From Hymenopus coronatus (Eukaryota; Arthropoda; Insecta; Mantodea; Hymenopodidae), in NCBI GenBank assembly GCA_030762935.1, contig CM060900.1, positions 432,011,921 to 432,075,920 of the forward strand: a stretch of 64,000 nt of DNA, in the 5' to 3' direction. The first letter of the stretch is position 1. Every line of letters begins with the position of its first letter. The translations under genes and the position numbers were made by a program. Of the stretch, positions 24,816-36,870 are shown piece by piece. Below the pieces are notes generated by a model. It saw only the letters and a program-made list of their open reading frames with translations, did no database searches and was not told where the DNA came from.

Positions 24816-25699
24816 AGATAACAATTTGTAAAGGTATATACTTGGGAGAGGTAAGATGTGAAATGCTTTAGAGACAGATCCACACGTGGTTCTTAAGTTT
24901 CCTCCTAACATGTTTCTTGTAAATCTATTTTGAACTTTAAACAAGATTTCACTTTGTGGTGAACTCTCCCAGAACACAATTTCATATAATTGGACTGAAT
25001 GGGTGTGAGCAAAATAAACCTGTCAGATTGTTTCAAGGTTTACATTATTTCCTACATTAAAAAATGTAAAGATTTTGGAAAATTTATTTCTTATTATATT
25101 GATGTGTTTATCCCATTTTGCGTTAATCTGTATCCAAATACTAAGACATTTTTGTTACTAATCAGTGGCATATATTGTGGGCTATTAAAGCTATCACTCA
25201 AGGCCATGTCTAAAGTAAATTAGAAATGAATAAGTAATATTAATAATAATTGCAATACCAACCAGTTCCCCATTAGGAAATTTAGCACATTGCAGATGGA
25301 ATGTGTCATTCTCTATATTATCAAAACCAGGAGAAAATAAGAATTTTAAATGCTTGAAGCTACAGCGCTATGCTATGATATGATCAAAGAGTGATTCAGG
25401 AGGAGGAATACAGGAATCCGTAAGTGAAGGCTTCAGAAAACAAAATCGCCATACCTCACACAATTGTGCCTGAATTATACTGTACAGACACAACAGCCTT
25501 ATTTTCTTCTTTGGAATTCTGCATAGCACGTGGGCTTAAAAATGCAGAAGAGCATGTTGGGTTTTTAATTTTAGTTACTGTATGATTAACTATTGCTATA
25601 GTCCTTAATAGTTACAGTGTTGTGTTAGTTATTATTCAGTTCATAGTGTACATTGTATCAACACGGTTGCCAGGGCTAAGTTTTCAAAATGGACGAATA
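24816..25699. other. No recognised gene
   Basis: AT-rich DNA. An open frame of 74 codons at 24999-25223 shows no family resemblance and no splice context that would support it. Confidence 0.35.
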
Positions 25700-27300
25700 A
25701 TATGTTATTAAGCAATTAGTTAATAAACTGCTCTCCCAGTTAAAATATGAGGGTAATTGTCAAACAGGAGAAGCCTGCACCAGTTCTTCCATGCTTGCAG
25801 TATGAACAAAAGGGTAAAAATAAAAATCCTTACAAAATAAATTTTATTGCCAGCTAGATTTGTAGTTAGCAACAGAGAAAACACCCTCAAATATGACCGT
25901 TTTTGCAAATTTAGCTATTTAACTGCAGCTTTAGATAAATATAAGAGACCATTGCATATAAAATAACATTTAATAAAAAGATCCTTATATTCTATGGCTC
26001 TGCTAAGTCTAGTGACAGCCCAATTCATAATCCCAACATATGCCACTATTACAGATGTTTTAATTTTCCAGTATGAATTCTTTGAAAACAAATTTTGTGA
26101 GTGTGAAAAAAACATTATGACATTATTATTTGGATCACCGAATTATTTTTAAACCAATTTGAGGTTTCTCATTTTATTTGCTTTAAAAATGTTTCTTGCT
26201 TTGTTCTTTTTATAATTATATGTTTGTCATCTGCAAACTGTATTACTTCAATTTTGGCAAATTGTACAACAAATCATACATTCACACAATAAGAACAGGA
26301 TGAGACCTAACTTTGATCCTTGTTGAACTCCTAATGTAATCTGCTTTGTCCCTGATGGGTAGTTTTTAAATGATGTATCATTATTATGGTATATTTTCCA
26401 AATTGTTTCCTATCCTTAAGATATGAGTTATCCAATACCTCTAATACTAAAATTCTAAGTTTGGCAGGAAGTAAGCCATGATTGAATATATCTAAAGCTT
26501 TAAATAAATTAAGGAAAACTCAGGATATATATTCTTTTCTGTCTAATGTTTCTAGTATTGTATTTGCAAATTTAAAAAAAAAAATGACACTTTCTGTGGA
26601 TCTGCTCTTTTGAAAGCTATATTAAGTTTCTGATATCAATTTATTCTCTTAAATAAAGTTTAACAGTAATTTATAAGATATTTTTCATTGATTTTTGAGA
26701 AACTTGAAAGCATTGCAATGGGTTTGAAATTACCAGCTGATTGACATTCTTAAACAGTGATTTTAGTTTAGCAACTTTTAATGAATTTGGAAAAACTGCA
26801 TGTTTACAAAAACTGCACTGTATACATATATCAGCTTTAGGATATGCTATTGAGTGAGAATATTTCTTTATTAGTAAACCACAATCAACATTTCTGTGTA
26901 AATATTTGGTTTTCAGCTCAGCAATAAAATTACAGATGAGGGCGCTTCTATCAAATCTGTTGATCTTGAAAACACTGATGATTGAATTAAAGCTGTTTGT
27001 GTTAAATTTTGACTTGTTGATTTTTTTGCAAATAATTGTATACTGCCACTAGTGCTGGGTTATTTGAAATATCAGATTTGATTTTACACTAAGGATTAAT
27101 TCCACTGGATGTTTTGCCAATTTTGTTTTTAACTATATGGCAAGTAGTTTTTATTTTGCTTTGTGCTGAACATATAAAATTGTCATTTGCCATGCTTTTA
27201 GCTTCTTTAATTACCTTATTTAGTATGTTTTTGAATTGCTTGAAATAACTACTAAGTGAGGTGTAACTGTTTGGTTTCTTCAGATTTAGCACAGAAGGTT
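25700..27300 (-). pseudogene. LINE remnant with reverse-transcriptase motifs
   Basis: Read on the minus strand, the block runs from a linker (YFKQFKNILNKVIKEAKSM, HIVKNKIGKTSSG near 27090-27290) typical of the region after the endonuclease domain. It continues into decayed RT motifs: 'NYRPIAMLSSFSKI', 'QYGFQKSRSTE', a 'SKALDIFNHG' relic, and the catalytic box as QFADDKHIII near 26220. Further left, HSQNLFSKNSYWK-like sequence fits the RT thumb. There are many stops and frameshifts. The order and motif set suggest a CR1- or Jockey-like LINE, dead. Confidence 0.7.
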
Positions 27301-27838
27301 TTTATAAGTTTTGTTAGCGATGCCTTTTATTTGTAAATGATATTTACATATACTTATATAGGAACTTTGTGGCAAAGTGATATTTAAAGATAGAAATAAA
27401 AACATGACATTTGTCATTTGAGTTGCTATGCTGACCAAGATTCATATTAAAATGAGTATAAAAATATTTCTGTACAAATATTATCCAATATTCTCTTTTC
27501 TACCATTGACTGTAAAGCTAATTGCTTGTGGATTATGGTCACTAAAACCAATTTTACCAATTTTTTAATTTATATGGCTGATTCAAGTTAATAAACATTT
27601 GATGAATGGTGGGAGCAGTATAAAACGTAACCCCAGTATAAACCTGGATGGCTGACCATGTGGAATTCAAGCCAGAATTGCCAGCTGTTCCCATATCTAC
27701 CATGAATATCTCCATTACTTCCACTCCTCCTTCCTCTCTACTATCACTTCCAGACCTAAACACAAGTGTTCCTAAGGCATTATAACTATTAAATATCAAT
27801 CTGCACTTGAGTAAAGCACTATCCTTCTGTATTTCAGG

Positions 27839-28131
27839 AAGTGAATGACTCATCTGATAAGACCAGAGCACAAGCAGTGAAAGTAGATCCGTCCAAGCCC
27901 ATCAGAGAGAACTTGCAAATTCAGCAACAGACCATAACAAAACCAGAAACAAGAACACCAGCTGATTGCACCTGCATACAACCACAGCTACCTCAAAACT
28001 TAAGTAATACTTATACATTCAGCGCAAGTTTTACAGTGCCAGATATCCAAGTTCTTCCACGGTGGAATGTTTTACAGCCAGTCAACATTCTTCTCTTCTT
28101 ACGGCCTGAATACCCAACACCATTGATATAG
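27839..28131 (+). CDS. Candidate terminal exon (possible 3' exon of the repeat-exon gene)
   Basis: A good acceptor (atccttctgtatttcag) precedes 27839. The phase-0 frame then runs 97 codons, EVNDSSDKTRAQ through PEYPTPLI, to a TAG stop. The first 60 residues are hydrophilic (Lys, Gln, Thr and Pro rich) and similar in flavour to the repeat module. Phase 0 matches the phase-0 end of exon 8 (..VKK). The phase-1 reading would hit a TGA within four codons. I see no family match. The intron would be about 12.7 kb, plausible for this AT-rich genome. It could equally be an unrelated exon or a chance frame. Confidence 0.35.
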
Positions 28132-29290
28132 AGATACCTCTGCAAATCATTATTAAGAACACAGAAACCCAGACAATTTAAGAAGTTTAGAAATAATAAG
28201 TACCTATTTAGTTTCACCATTATTTTGTGTTTTGTATGTTATCATGTACCATTGAAAAAATTAACGCTAAGATGATATTTAATGTTGTGATGGCCACTTT
28301 GGAATTAAAACCACCACATTATTTAACCATCACCTAAATATTGGTTATTTGATTGTGACTGAAGTATTTAGTTTCCATCCAGTTTTAAAATGTCCTATAT
28401 TATTGATTGTTTGACAGTGGACAGTGCCCTTTCACTTTTCAAGTCACTTTCATCAATGAACCAACACAGATAAATACGCCAACCCAATTCCTTGGGGTAT
28501 AATATATTTACTGTTTTATTTTCTTTATTTATCAGTTTTGACAACCTGTCAAATAACCTTGTAAATAACTACTAGACCCCAGTCAGTACTAGTATCACTG
28601 AATGTGTTGAATCATTGGTTTGACACCATTGTAGTGGTAACACAATGTTAGGGCTGAAGGTGTGCTAGGCTAAAATCTAAATTTAAAATGGTTGAAAGCT
28701 GTGCAGCTTTTAACTGCATGAATAAATTTGAATGAGAAACAAATATAACCTTTCATAGGCACGCATGTGAATCGAGAATAAGTACACAAATATATAAGCC
28801 AGCAAAATTAACATACCTTATTTTAACATGTATTTGCAGATTTCCTCTATCTAGACCTGAACTGTGTAAAAATAGCTGTGTTTAAAAGGGCAGGTTTCAA
28901 ACCAAGTCAACACTATGTTCCTTACATTATCTGCCTGTCCTGAGAACACTGGCTATTAGTGATATACAAAATTACACCTTTTCAATCACACAGTTTTATG
29001 AGTCACAAATAATATAAACACCATTGTATAATAATCTAATGTAAATTTTAATATAAATGTTACACTGTATTTTATTTATATTTTAGCTTTTGCAGATTCT
29101 TATGATACATAAAGTCTCATGGACACAAGAACATATCTTTCTGAGCCACAAAAATCACCCACAATATTATTTCACAATCTAATGTGAATGTAAATTTTGC
29201 ATTGTATTTTACTTTATATGATGTGGTCCAAAATAGGTAATACACAGTGATATTACATTTTTTTACAAAATGATCATGGTTTTCCTGTGC
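28132..29290. other. No recognised gene; possible 3' UTR or intergenic
   Basis: AT-rich DNA without recognisable transposon protein or RNA gene. If the exon ending at 28131 is real, the first part would be its 3' UTR. Confidence 0.35.
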
Positions 29291-30663
29291 AGTTTTCCAT
29301 GTGCCGTCATCTTTGTTTTTGCTGTTTAATTATGATGTGATTTTTGTTGTCATAACAAACATCTGCGATTGTAGCTACTGGTTTTCTTTTCTTTCTTCCT
29401 AGCAGTAGTCCTGGATATCCTCTTTTGAGGTAATAAGTGCAAATTTGTCTCCTATTATCCAGGAGTGACATTGGTGTTTTATCCTGAGAATTTGCCATCT
29501 TATAAATTAAGCACGGATTCTCAATGCTCATGTCAAGCTTTCATACCACTTCTTTCCTCATATGGAAATGTATTTAGACACTAACCATCATGCTTGTCAA
29601 CTCGTCCAGATCAGTGTTATAGTTCTATATTACATGCAGTTGTGGAACTAGAATTCTCTTACCTTCTTTTCTTCTGAAGCGACTTACATTATTTATGTGA
29701 ACACCATAGACATAATTGCTGGTCATAATTACAGCACTGTTATCACCCCACTTCAAAACCATAATTTTATTTTCCTTGTAAAAACGGAAATCATATGTTC
29801 CTATCTCTTCCTTTTTCATCTCTTTACACCTTCGTGTATGGTTTTCTCTGATTGTGCCTGTGACATGAAATCCTATATTCTTCAACTCAACTCAGAGGGG
29901 ATAACTTGTAAAAAATTATCAAAATACATAACATGGCTCAATGGATCAGTGACTATGGAAAGGAGATTTTCAAGTACACTTGTTCCTAGACTTATTTTTT
30001 CCTCAGAAGAATCATCTTGTGCTTTACTAGTATATAGATAAAAATTATAACATACTCTGAAAGCCCATAGTTTATTGGTTTACCTTTGACAAATTGTTTA
30101 AGTCCACAGTGTACATAATATTTTACTATCATCTCATCCACAGACAAATCCTTCTCAAGGTATATAAAATTTTGAAAGTTTTTATTTATCATTTTCATTA
30201 CTTAACAGATTTGGAAGTATTTGTCAGCCTTATTCTATGGAACCTTCAAGTCTGTTATATCATAGAAATGTAGCATTCATTTTATTTTCCTGAAGCAATT
30301 TCTAGGCATAGCTTCTTGGATCAGCTTTGCTTCAACATCCTCAGAAGGCATCCAGGTAAGTCGGTTGTGGAAGTTTATTGTAAGCTGAAAGCATTAGTAT
30401 TTCCAAAAGAACCATCAGTTGTTTATTGCTTAACACAAAGTCTGTTTGATCATGCACCATCATTCATACTTAACAATTTTTTTCACTATATGTGTAACAA
30501 TGTCAGAAGAAAATAATTTTTTGAAAGTTTCAACTGGAGTGTAGTTTCTAAATTCATGCAGTAATTTTGCTTTATCTTCTGATGCCAAGGAATCCTTAGG
30601 CCCTGTATGGTAATATTCTGGATCCGTCTTCCTCCATTTGGGTTGCACGTCACATTCAGGCAC
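29290..30663 (-). pseudogene. piggyBac-family transposase pseudogene
   Basis: Read on the minus strand, it starts near 30663 with a PGBD-type N-terminal segment (PKWRKTDPEYY, YTPVETFKKLFSSDIVTHIV). Next come decayed EAMPRNCFRKIK and LHFYD, then NFQNFIYLEKDLSVDEMIVK with the first catalytic Asp in VDEM. After that are KPINYGLSEYV, the second catalytic site as MYFDNF, and NMGFHVTGTIREN-type sequence. The last segments are DNSAVIMTSNYVYGV and the C-terminal SLLDNRRQICTYYLKRG. The third catalytic region (usually GVDxLDQ) is degraded to DLDELTSMM. At least five stops or frameshifts break it. The Cys-rich C-terminal finger and TTAA-flanked ends were not identified. Family assignment is by ordered motifs; the protein is dead. 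Confidence 0.85.
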
Positions 30664-30664
30664 A

Positions 30665-31165
30665 GAAATGTTGTGTCACATCCTAGCCTCTCGATCTTCA
30701 AGTCCTTCAGCCATCCATCAAACATATGCTCCATCATGGTGTTCAATTCCACAGCACTGCTGTTGACTCTTCCCTCCAGGTCATTAAGTTGTTCACCAAT
30801 GTCCTCCAGTGTGTTAATGCACAGATCAAGCATTCATCCTTTGGTCAAGCTCTTCCACAGTTCCTTGAAGTTGTTTTGTGTCCTTCATGCTGGCCAGTTC
30901 GTTGATTTTGGTTAATAGCTCTGTGTTCATCATGGACATTTCCATTTTCTTTTCTGCTTGCATTTTCTAAATTCAAAATTCCATTTTTTCCTCCATTTTT
31001 TTCATTCAAGTTTTCACTTTCTCTTTCATCTTGTCCATTCAGGTTTGCATTTTTGTATTAATCTTCTCATTCCAGATTTCATTTCTCCCATACTGGTTTC
31101 CATTTTAATATCTAACTTCTTGATTCCATCCAATAAAGTTTTCATCATCTCCTCCATCATGATGT
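30665..31165 (-). pseudogene. Coiled-coil gag fragment of an LTR retrotransposon (minus copy)
   Basis: Minus-strand sequence encodes Met/Lys/Glu-rich coiled-coil heptads, then DLCINTLEDIGEQLNDLEGR and VNSSAVELNTMM. It parallels the plus-strand gag at 43011-43606. Homology to that copy stops right after the GCDTTFLCL segment (about 30660), where piggyBac sequence takes over. Internal stops lie in the coiled-coil part. It is a truncated, non-functional gag. Confidence 0.7.
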
Positions 31166-32073
31166 TCTATGCCGCTCCTGACACCACTTATAACTGCCTT
31201 TATTACTTCTAATTCTGATAGCAATATATTCTTATTTCAATTGTGCAACACAATTTTATCTCTCGTTGCTTTGACACTTGTAGACAGTAGATTACTGCTC
31301 TCTCTAACTCAACTGCACTCCTGAAGTCCTCTCTGCAAACTAACTGTGGAAACCTGCCATTTCTGTTTATATACCTCTTGATGATGTGAGAAATTTCCAG
31401 AAATAGAGGCCATTAGTGCATGTAAACAAGCCAGTATGATCATGTTAACCCAATATGTAACAATGCAGGACTTTGATGTAAACAGCTAGCTCGTACCATA
31501 TTATTCTTATGCATACCTACAACAGTAAGCTCTGAATGATGAAAAACAAAGCTGTTCAAAGATCTACTGCAATTACAGGTAGGAATGTATGGGTGCCAGC
31601 ATTTGATGCACAGTCACAACATGTTTTAAAGCTAACTATCAATGGAGCTTTATTTATTCATAAAGAAAAAAGAAAAAAAATACGTTGATCACAAGGCACT
31701 AAAAATTGTTAGATCAGAAGATAAAGGAAACTTGGAAGGTTATATAAATTACCTAACCATATCAGGTGGCTGTTCTATGAAACATACACTTAATATAAAC
31801 AACATATTTTAAATACCAGTAAAGAGATTATTACTGACATACATAGTGGACAATAAACCCCATTACTACTCTTCACTTGTAGAAAAACAAGTATGTCACT
31901 TCTTGCCACTAGACAATATAGGAGTGGGTATAAGGCACATTACTTCCCTAACTGAAGTGTTTTCCCTATGCCTGTTATAGTCCATGAAAATAGCTGTTTC
32001 AGAACATAAAACTCACCATTATGAGGTTTCTGTTATGCACAATAGGAAATCCTATTGGAAACAAGCCTCAATT

Positions 32074-32305
32074 TCTTTTATGCTGTTTAATGCCCACTTT
32101 TATTATATGATACTGCAGCCAACGACACTGATGAATTGATGATACATGGAATGAAGATGGAGCACCAGTGGAATGTGATGGAGGGGAAAACCTGAGAACC
32201 TGGAAGAAACCTGCACCTGCACCACTTTGTCCACCACAAATCCCACATGCGGTTGCATGTGATCGAACCCCGGCCACCTTGGTGAGAGGCAATTGGTGTG
32301 GCCCT
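32074..32305 (-). mobile_element. SINE family 2, copy D
   Basis: tRNA-derived SINE on the minus strand. A degenerate head (ctctcaccaaggtggcc, ggttcgatcac) is followed by the shared body (gcatgtgggatttgtgg, ttccactggtgctccatctt) and the tail aaaagtgggcattaaac, ending in an A-rich run at its 3' end. It sits at the same point within the LTR element as copy H at 41349. Confidence 0.8.
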
Positions 32306-32877
32306 GACAAGCTTCTACAGTGTATTAGAAAAGTGCACTACTGTCTTTTTTTAAGCAGAAAGTAATAAATTCCTTGGTGAGGAAGAATTGTAATGAAGAT
32401 CCAGCAGTGAAATCCAATGTACCTACAGCAAAATCCTAGTTATTATAGGGTTATTCTAAAATGTAACTCATTCAGCATATGTTTGGTGATGTTTCCAGCA
32501 TAGTAAGTAAACTGACCTGTGATACCAAAGTAGAAGTTTTGGTAGAGAATAAGTAATTGTCAAAAACTGCAAAGAGATTTTCTTTTACAAGAATTTGTGT
32601 GTATTTTGATATATTTCAAGGTCACTAAAAACCCAAAATTTGATGATGATGGAATAGAAATGTTTATAGTTTTCAGTGATCAAATTGGATATGTCACATT
32701 TTTTAATGTTCTGGCTCAAATGCCTCCAGAGAGAAAGAATTTCCTTTTTTGAATGAAGCTTTGAACATTGAAAGCAACAAAACTTCAAAGTGCACTGAAT
32801 TATAATGATATTTATCAGGGTTTTTATGCCTTTATTAGATATTGTGCAAGTTGTTTTGATCAATGGATGGCAGGACA

Positions 32878-33063
32878 CACCTTGGCCAAGTGGTTAGACC
32901 ACTCACCTCTCACCTAGATGGCCTAGGTTTCATCCAAAGCAACTGCATGTGAGATTTGTGGTGGACAATGCAGCGCAGGGGCAGGTGTTCTCTGGATTTT
33001 CCAGTTTCCCCAACCATCACATTCCACCGGTGCTCCATCTTCATTCCATGCATCACATCATGA
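32878..33063 (+). mobile_element. SINE family 2, copy E (3' truncated)
   Basis: This starts with a tRNA-like head (ccttggccaagtggttagac, an A box with the D-loop of a Ser- or Leu-type tRNA, then ggcctaggtttcatcc as B box). The family body follows to tccatcttcattccatgc. The tail with aaaagtgggcattaaac is missing. It abuts the outer end of the LTR-element minus copy. Confidence 0.8.
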
Positions 33064-34710
33064 AAACGATAATCCAATTGATCCTTACATAAAATCCTGA
33101 CTAATCAAAATCATAATAATTTCATTACACTTTCATGTTCCCCATTGAAAGCTCAAGTTCACCTTATCACTGCTCTATATGATAATGTGGTTTCTTCACA
33201 GGCCTTAACAAGACCTGCATGACATTGCTTTGCTGTATGACCATGGCACATTCAATCTACAACCAACTTTGCACGTTACTGTTTTGTGAACATGCGGAAA
33301 ACACAAAGCACAGCTGCTTAGGTTAGTAGCTCACAGAAGTCAATTCTCCAACTGCCACAGTGAAGATTGTTTGAATCGATTATCCGTTATTGGGAAGTGG
33401 GCAAGTTACAGGTAAATGCATAGCAAATGTGAGAATAACTGCTTCCTTCTCATTTTGCTTCCACAGCAGTGTTTCCACTACTAAATTTCTACCCCACTAT
33501 TCATATATGTCTAATTTATTATAAAATAAGTCATTAGCATCTGAGAAATATTGTAAAATGTAATAAAGCAGGCAATAGAGATACTGGCAATGCTGTTTAC
33601 CTATGTGGTCAAAGATCTAACATTCTGAACGATGATTTGGAGGTTTTAATGGTGATGAAATGAAAACAGCTTCTCGTGCTATCAGCCAGATGAATAATTC
33701 TTTGAAGATGAAAGTTATATTAGCACTTGAAAGCTTGGAAATCCTTCCGAAATTAATCCTGATGACACCCAAAAGAAGTTACTTTCTTCTTATGTCCTGT
33801 CATATTCCTTCACAAAATATTGACATTATCCCTTTAAAGGGCAGTCATATATGAAAATATATGGGTTTAAACATATCCTTAGTTCCAATATTTTCTTGAT
33901 TTACAGAAAGAAATACAAGCATTATATGTACACTATTTTACCTCATAGACTTGTGAAAATTTTAAGATTACTATATTTCCCACAACAGTTGTGTAGCCTG
34001 TACCACTCATTATTATTGCTTCAGATGCTATTTACTTTAATATCATTTTTCAGATGATACACTTGCATAATTTGGTTTATTAAGCATATCACCATTCATC
34101 TATTTTTTATTCCTCTATTCTATTTTTAGACTATCACAGTGTTCCTTACATTGATTAAGCTGCCCTAAAATCTTACAAATCTTGATGGGTGTAACAAAAT
34201 AAAACTAATATATAGAGGAGTAATATATTCATTCCTTGTATGTGTGTGTGCATGCATGCATGCATGCATATGTGCATACATTTTATTTCACCATTACACT
34301 TAATGCTACAGTCCATTTAACAAAAGCTTGAGCATTATATCCTACACTTTTCTGCAGTAACATATGATAATATAATTTTATAGCTGTAAATGCCATCAAT
34401 GAAAAGCAGTGCTATTGCAAATGACTATTATTTCTTTCTCTGCTCATGTTTGTTTTAAAACAAAGTGATAAAACACAGCAAAACCATTGTAACCAAATCT
34501 TTCTATTATTTCAAATTCTTTTGATTAGTATAAGTATGTTTAGTTAAATACTGAACGAAAATGGTCTCTCTTTTCACTTCAAAGTTCATACGCAATTGTC
34601 TGCTCTCCAAGTGTACATTTTTAATTCAATGTTGAAACTGGACTTGTGGGGCTAGTTGCCCTCCCTTTTATAACTCCTGATTTCTTAGTAAGGAACTTCC
34701 AGAAGCAGTT
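33064..34710. other. No recognised gene
   Basis: AT-rich DNA with a short TG/CATG simple repeat at about 34240-34270. An open frame at 33660-33854 has no recognisable features. I see nothing else to support. Confidence 0.4.
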
Positions 34711-34876
34711 TTTTTTAATAATGTTTTACGCCCACTTTTACTAAGATGATGACACATGAAATGAAGATGGAGCACCAATGGAATGCAATGGTGGGGGAAA
34801 CTGGAGAACCCAGATAAAACCTACCCCTGTGCTGCATTGTCCACCGAGAGGCGAGTGGTCGGCCATGGCCAGACCC
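34711..34876 (-). mobile_element. SINE family 2, copy F
   Basis: Minus-strand copy with the tail (ttttacgcccacttttact at the left), the body landmark ggagcaccaatgg, and part of the head (ccgagaggcgagtggtcggc). It is shortened in the middle relative to copy H. Confidence 0.75.
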
Positions 34877-34899
34877 TCCAGAAGCAATGGTCATTATCA

Positions 34900-35214
34900 C
34901 TCTTGTACATTACATGTAGGTGTGACCATGCTACAGCCAAGTGTAATAATGCAGGGCTTTGATGTCATGTGCTTGCTCACATTTAAAATTAATCCTAGGT
35001 AATACCACCAGTCTCTTTTCTCAGGCCAGCCTCTGAATGAGGTAGACGACATCATTAATCCCCTTCACCATGGCTGTTGGCATGGTGTTGAAGCCTGGGG
35101 CAGCTCCATTTAGTCTATATTGGGCATTAAAACTGCACCCTGCTGAAAACCTCGGCTCTTAGCCTGCTGATAGTAAAAAATCTTCATTGGTCCCTTACTA
35201 CATTGATATGTTGA
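34900..35214 (-). pseudogene. Gypsy integrase tail and LTR fragment
   Basis: On the minus strand, INDVVYLIQRLA (near 35040-35080) resembles the C-terminal 'D-VVY-x-IQR..' segment that follows the integrase core in Gypsy polyproteins. Just beyond it, 34920-34985 (gtgtaataatgcagggcttt) matches a segment of the LTR region at about 31450-31490, in the same orientation. The block is therefore the 3' end of the element whose integrase core lies at 35870-36420, with a LINE fragment wedged between. Confidence 0.55.
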
Positions 35215-35815
35215 CAGACAATTGTAATTGTAATTTTAATTGTAATTTATTAGCAGCCTATAGAATCTTTTCGAGTATCGGGCATTGTCAGTTTACATTA
35301 AACAAAATTAGCATTAAATAAACTTAGTCTACATAAATTATAAAAATACATTAATATATACAGGATGTTTGGTTTAACAAAGTATTAATATAGTCTACAT
35401 AAATTATTTTAAAAATTCATTGATATCATACACAGGATTGTTCAGTAAATATGTCTTGAGACATTGTTTAAATTTAACAGCATTTTCACTTTTTACATAT
35501 GCAGGGAGTCGATTATACATGTGTAATCCTATTATATAGGGATCTTTATTTACAGATTTTACATTGTAGCTGGTATAATGTAAGTCAAGTTTGCATCTAG
35601 TATCATGGTTATGTATTTCACTATTTAATTTTGGTTTTTTCTGGTTAATTAAGTAAGTTACTTTGTATATGTATAGAGATACTACAGTAAACATCTTTTC
35701 TCTTTTAAAAACTTCCCTGCATGAGTCTCGACACCCCATTTTAAACATAGTTCTGATACATTTCTTTTGTACCACTAGAACCCTTTGCATATGCATTTTA
35801 TTACAACCCCCCTAT
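35215..35815 (-). pseudogene. LINE 3' fragment (reverse-transcriptase C-terminus and tail)
   Basis: One open frame of 130 codons (35404-35796, minus) carries the C-terminal region of a CR1- or RTE-like LINE ORF2: LVVQKKCIRTMFKMGCRDSC, LYIYKVTYL, HNHDTRCKLDLH, GLHMYNRLPAYVK, then KFKQCLKTYLL and the end DINEFLK. After about 190 bp of 3' UTR it ends in an (ATTGTA)n-like tail at 35221-35250, a typical short-repeat tail for such elements. It is 5' truncated but has an undamaged frame, so it is one of the younger insertions here. It sits inside the Gypsy remnant. Confidence 0.85.
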
Positions 35816-35869
35816 AATTCAATACCATACAATGTCAAGCATGGCGTGAAGTCCGTATATAAGATTCTG

Positions 35870-36420
35870 CACATACTCAAATGGTGGTTGTTCAGCACCA
35901 GGAGACTTTCAAACAGGTCAAATAAAAGATGCAGTTCCTGCCAAAGACCAAGCCAAATGGTGTCATCCTAGTGATGTGAGTTGAGCAGTAGGCCAGGAAG
36001 AAAAGCAGCACTCTGTAATTCAAGTCTCTCTCATTATTGGTCATTACCTTCCTCAACTGTAAACCTAAAGTCTTGATTTACCACTCAACCATTCCATATG
36101 ACTGTAGGTGAAGAGGTGTTGTGCATGTCTTGTGCACTCTAAGTTAATCTAGTGTTTCGATCATCAGGTTAGACACAAAAGTTGGTGCCTTGACCAGTAT
36201 ATAGAACTCATTGTAATCCAAAGTGAACACTTCTCCTATGAGGCAGTGCACAATGACTTTCACCTCTTCATTAGGAATGGCATGTATCTCTGGCCACTTG
36301 GTGAAGTAATTCATAGCAACCAACAGACAGCTTTCACGGCCACTGTCCGTTTAAAATAAAATTTCTTCCCGGCTGTGGTCAAAAATATGAATTACTTCTG
36401 ATCTTTTGCTCAAAACTGAG
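35870..36420 (-). pseudogene. Gypsy-type integrase core remnant
   Basis: Minus-strand translation across frames gives LLVAMNYFTKWPEIHAIPN (integrase core around the first catalytic Asp), TTPLHLQSYGMVEW (the 'P-x-x-x-G-x-x-E' block with the catalytic Glu) and FLAYCSTHITRMTPFGLVFG. These are in Gypsy order and spacing. The 'SDQG' block is degraded to LVKAPTFVSNLM. Multiple stops and frameshifts mean it is long dead. It continues beyond the LINE insertion at 34900-35214. Confidence 0.85.
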
Positions 36421-36670
36421 TTGGACATCATCATAGGACTCAAAAAGTATGTAGGCACACAACCTGCCTCCTTTATTTAGACACGAGGTGTACTGCCTTC
36501 TCGTCACTGACTAGTGGACATCCAATCACCTTGTATCCAGCTTATTGTTCTTTCCTCTGCTTATCATTGGTTTGGGTTGTTTGACTTTTGTTGGTGTTCT
36601 AATGCTGGTATCCATGCTTGGTGTAACCCACCCATTTCTTCTTTAGGAGTAAAATTTCCTTGGGTTTATA

Positions 36671-36870
36671 TACAAGGTCTGTTCAAAAAATTCCGGAACT
36701 TTGTCCACAACATGTTTCTACGCTTACCTTTTACTTATTGTGCATGGTCTCCTTCGAAATACTCTCCTCCACAATTGATACACTGCTCCTAATGCCATTT
36801 CCACTCCCAGAAGCAGTCTTGGTACACCTCTTTCTGATATTCAGGAACTGAAGCAACCCTTCCGCTCTGC
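36671..36870 (-). mobile_element. mariner-type transposon 3' end
   Basis: A TA dinucleotide at 36671 is followed by the terminal repeat caaggtctgttcaaaaaatt, which continues to ccggaac, a sequence characteristic of one mariner group. On the minus strand just inside it, QDCFWEWKWH, EQCINCGGEYFEGD and HAQ give the C-terminus of mariner transposase ('W..R...CI...G.YFEGD'), with one stop. The rest of the transposase and the other terminal repeat are missing. Confidence 0.8.

Larger units (their letters stand above)
30665..32870 (-). mobile_element. LTR-element 5' part, minus copy of inverted pair
   Basis: On the minus strand this aligns, in order and over about 2.2 kb, with 40949-43606 on the plus strand. 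Landmarks are ccatccattgatca, ttcttgtaaaagaaaatctc, ttgaggcttgttt, catggactataacaggcat, caatttttagtgcc, cagtatgatcatgttaac and tatata. A primer-binding-like TGGTGTCAGGAGCGG (31172-31186) precedes gag. It contains SINE-2 copy D and lacks the SINE-1 found in the plus copy. Which part is LTR proper is not resolved. Confidence 0.75.
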
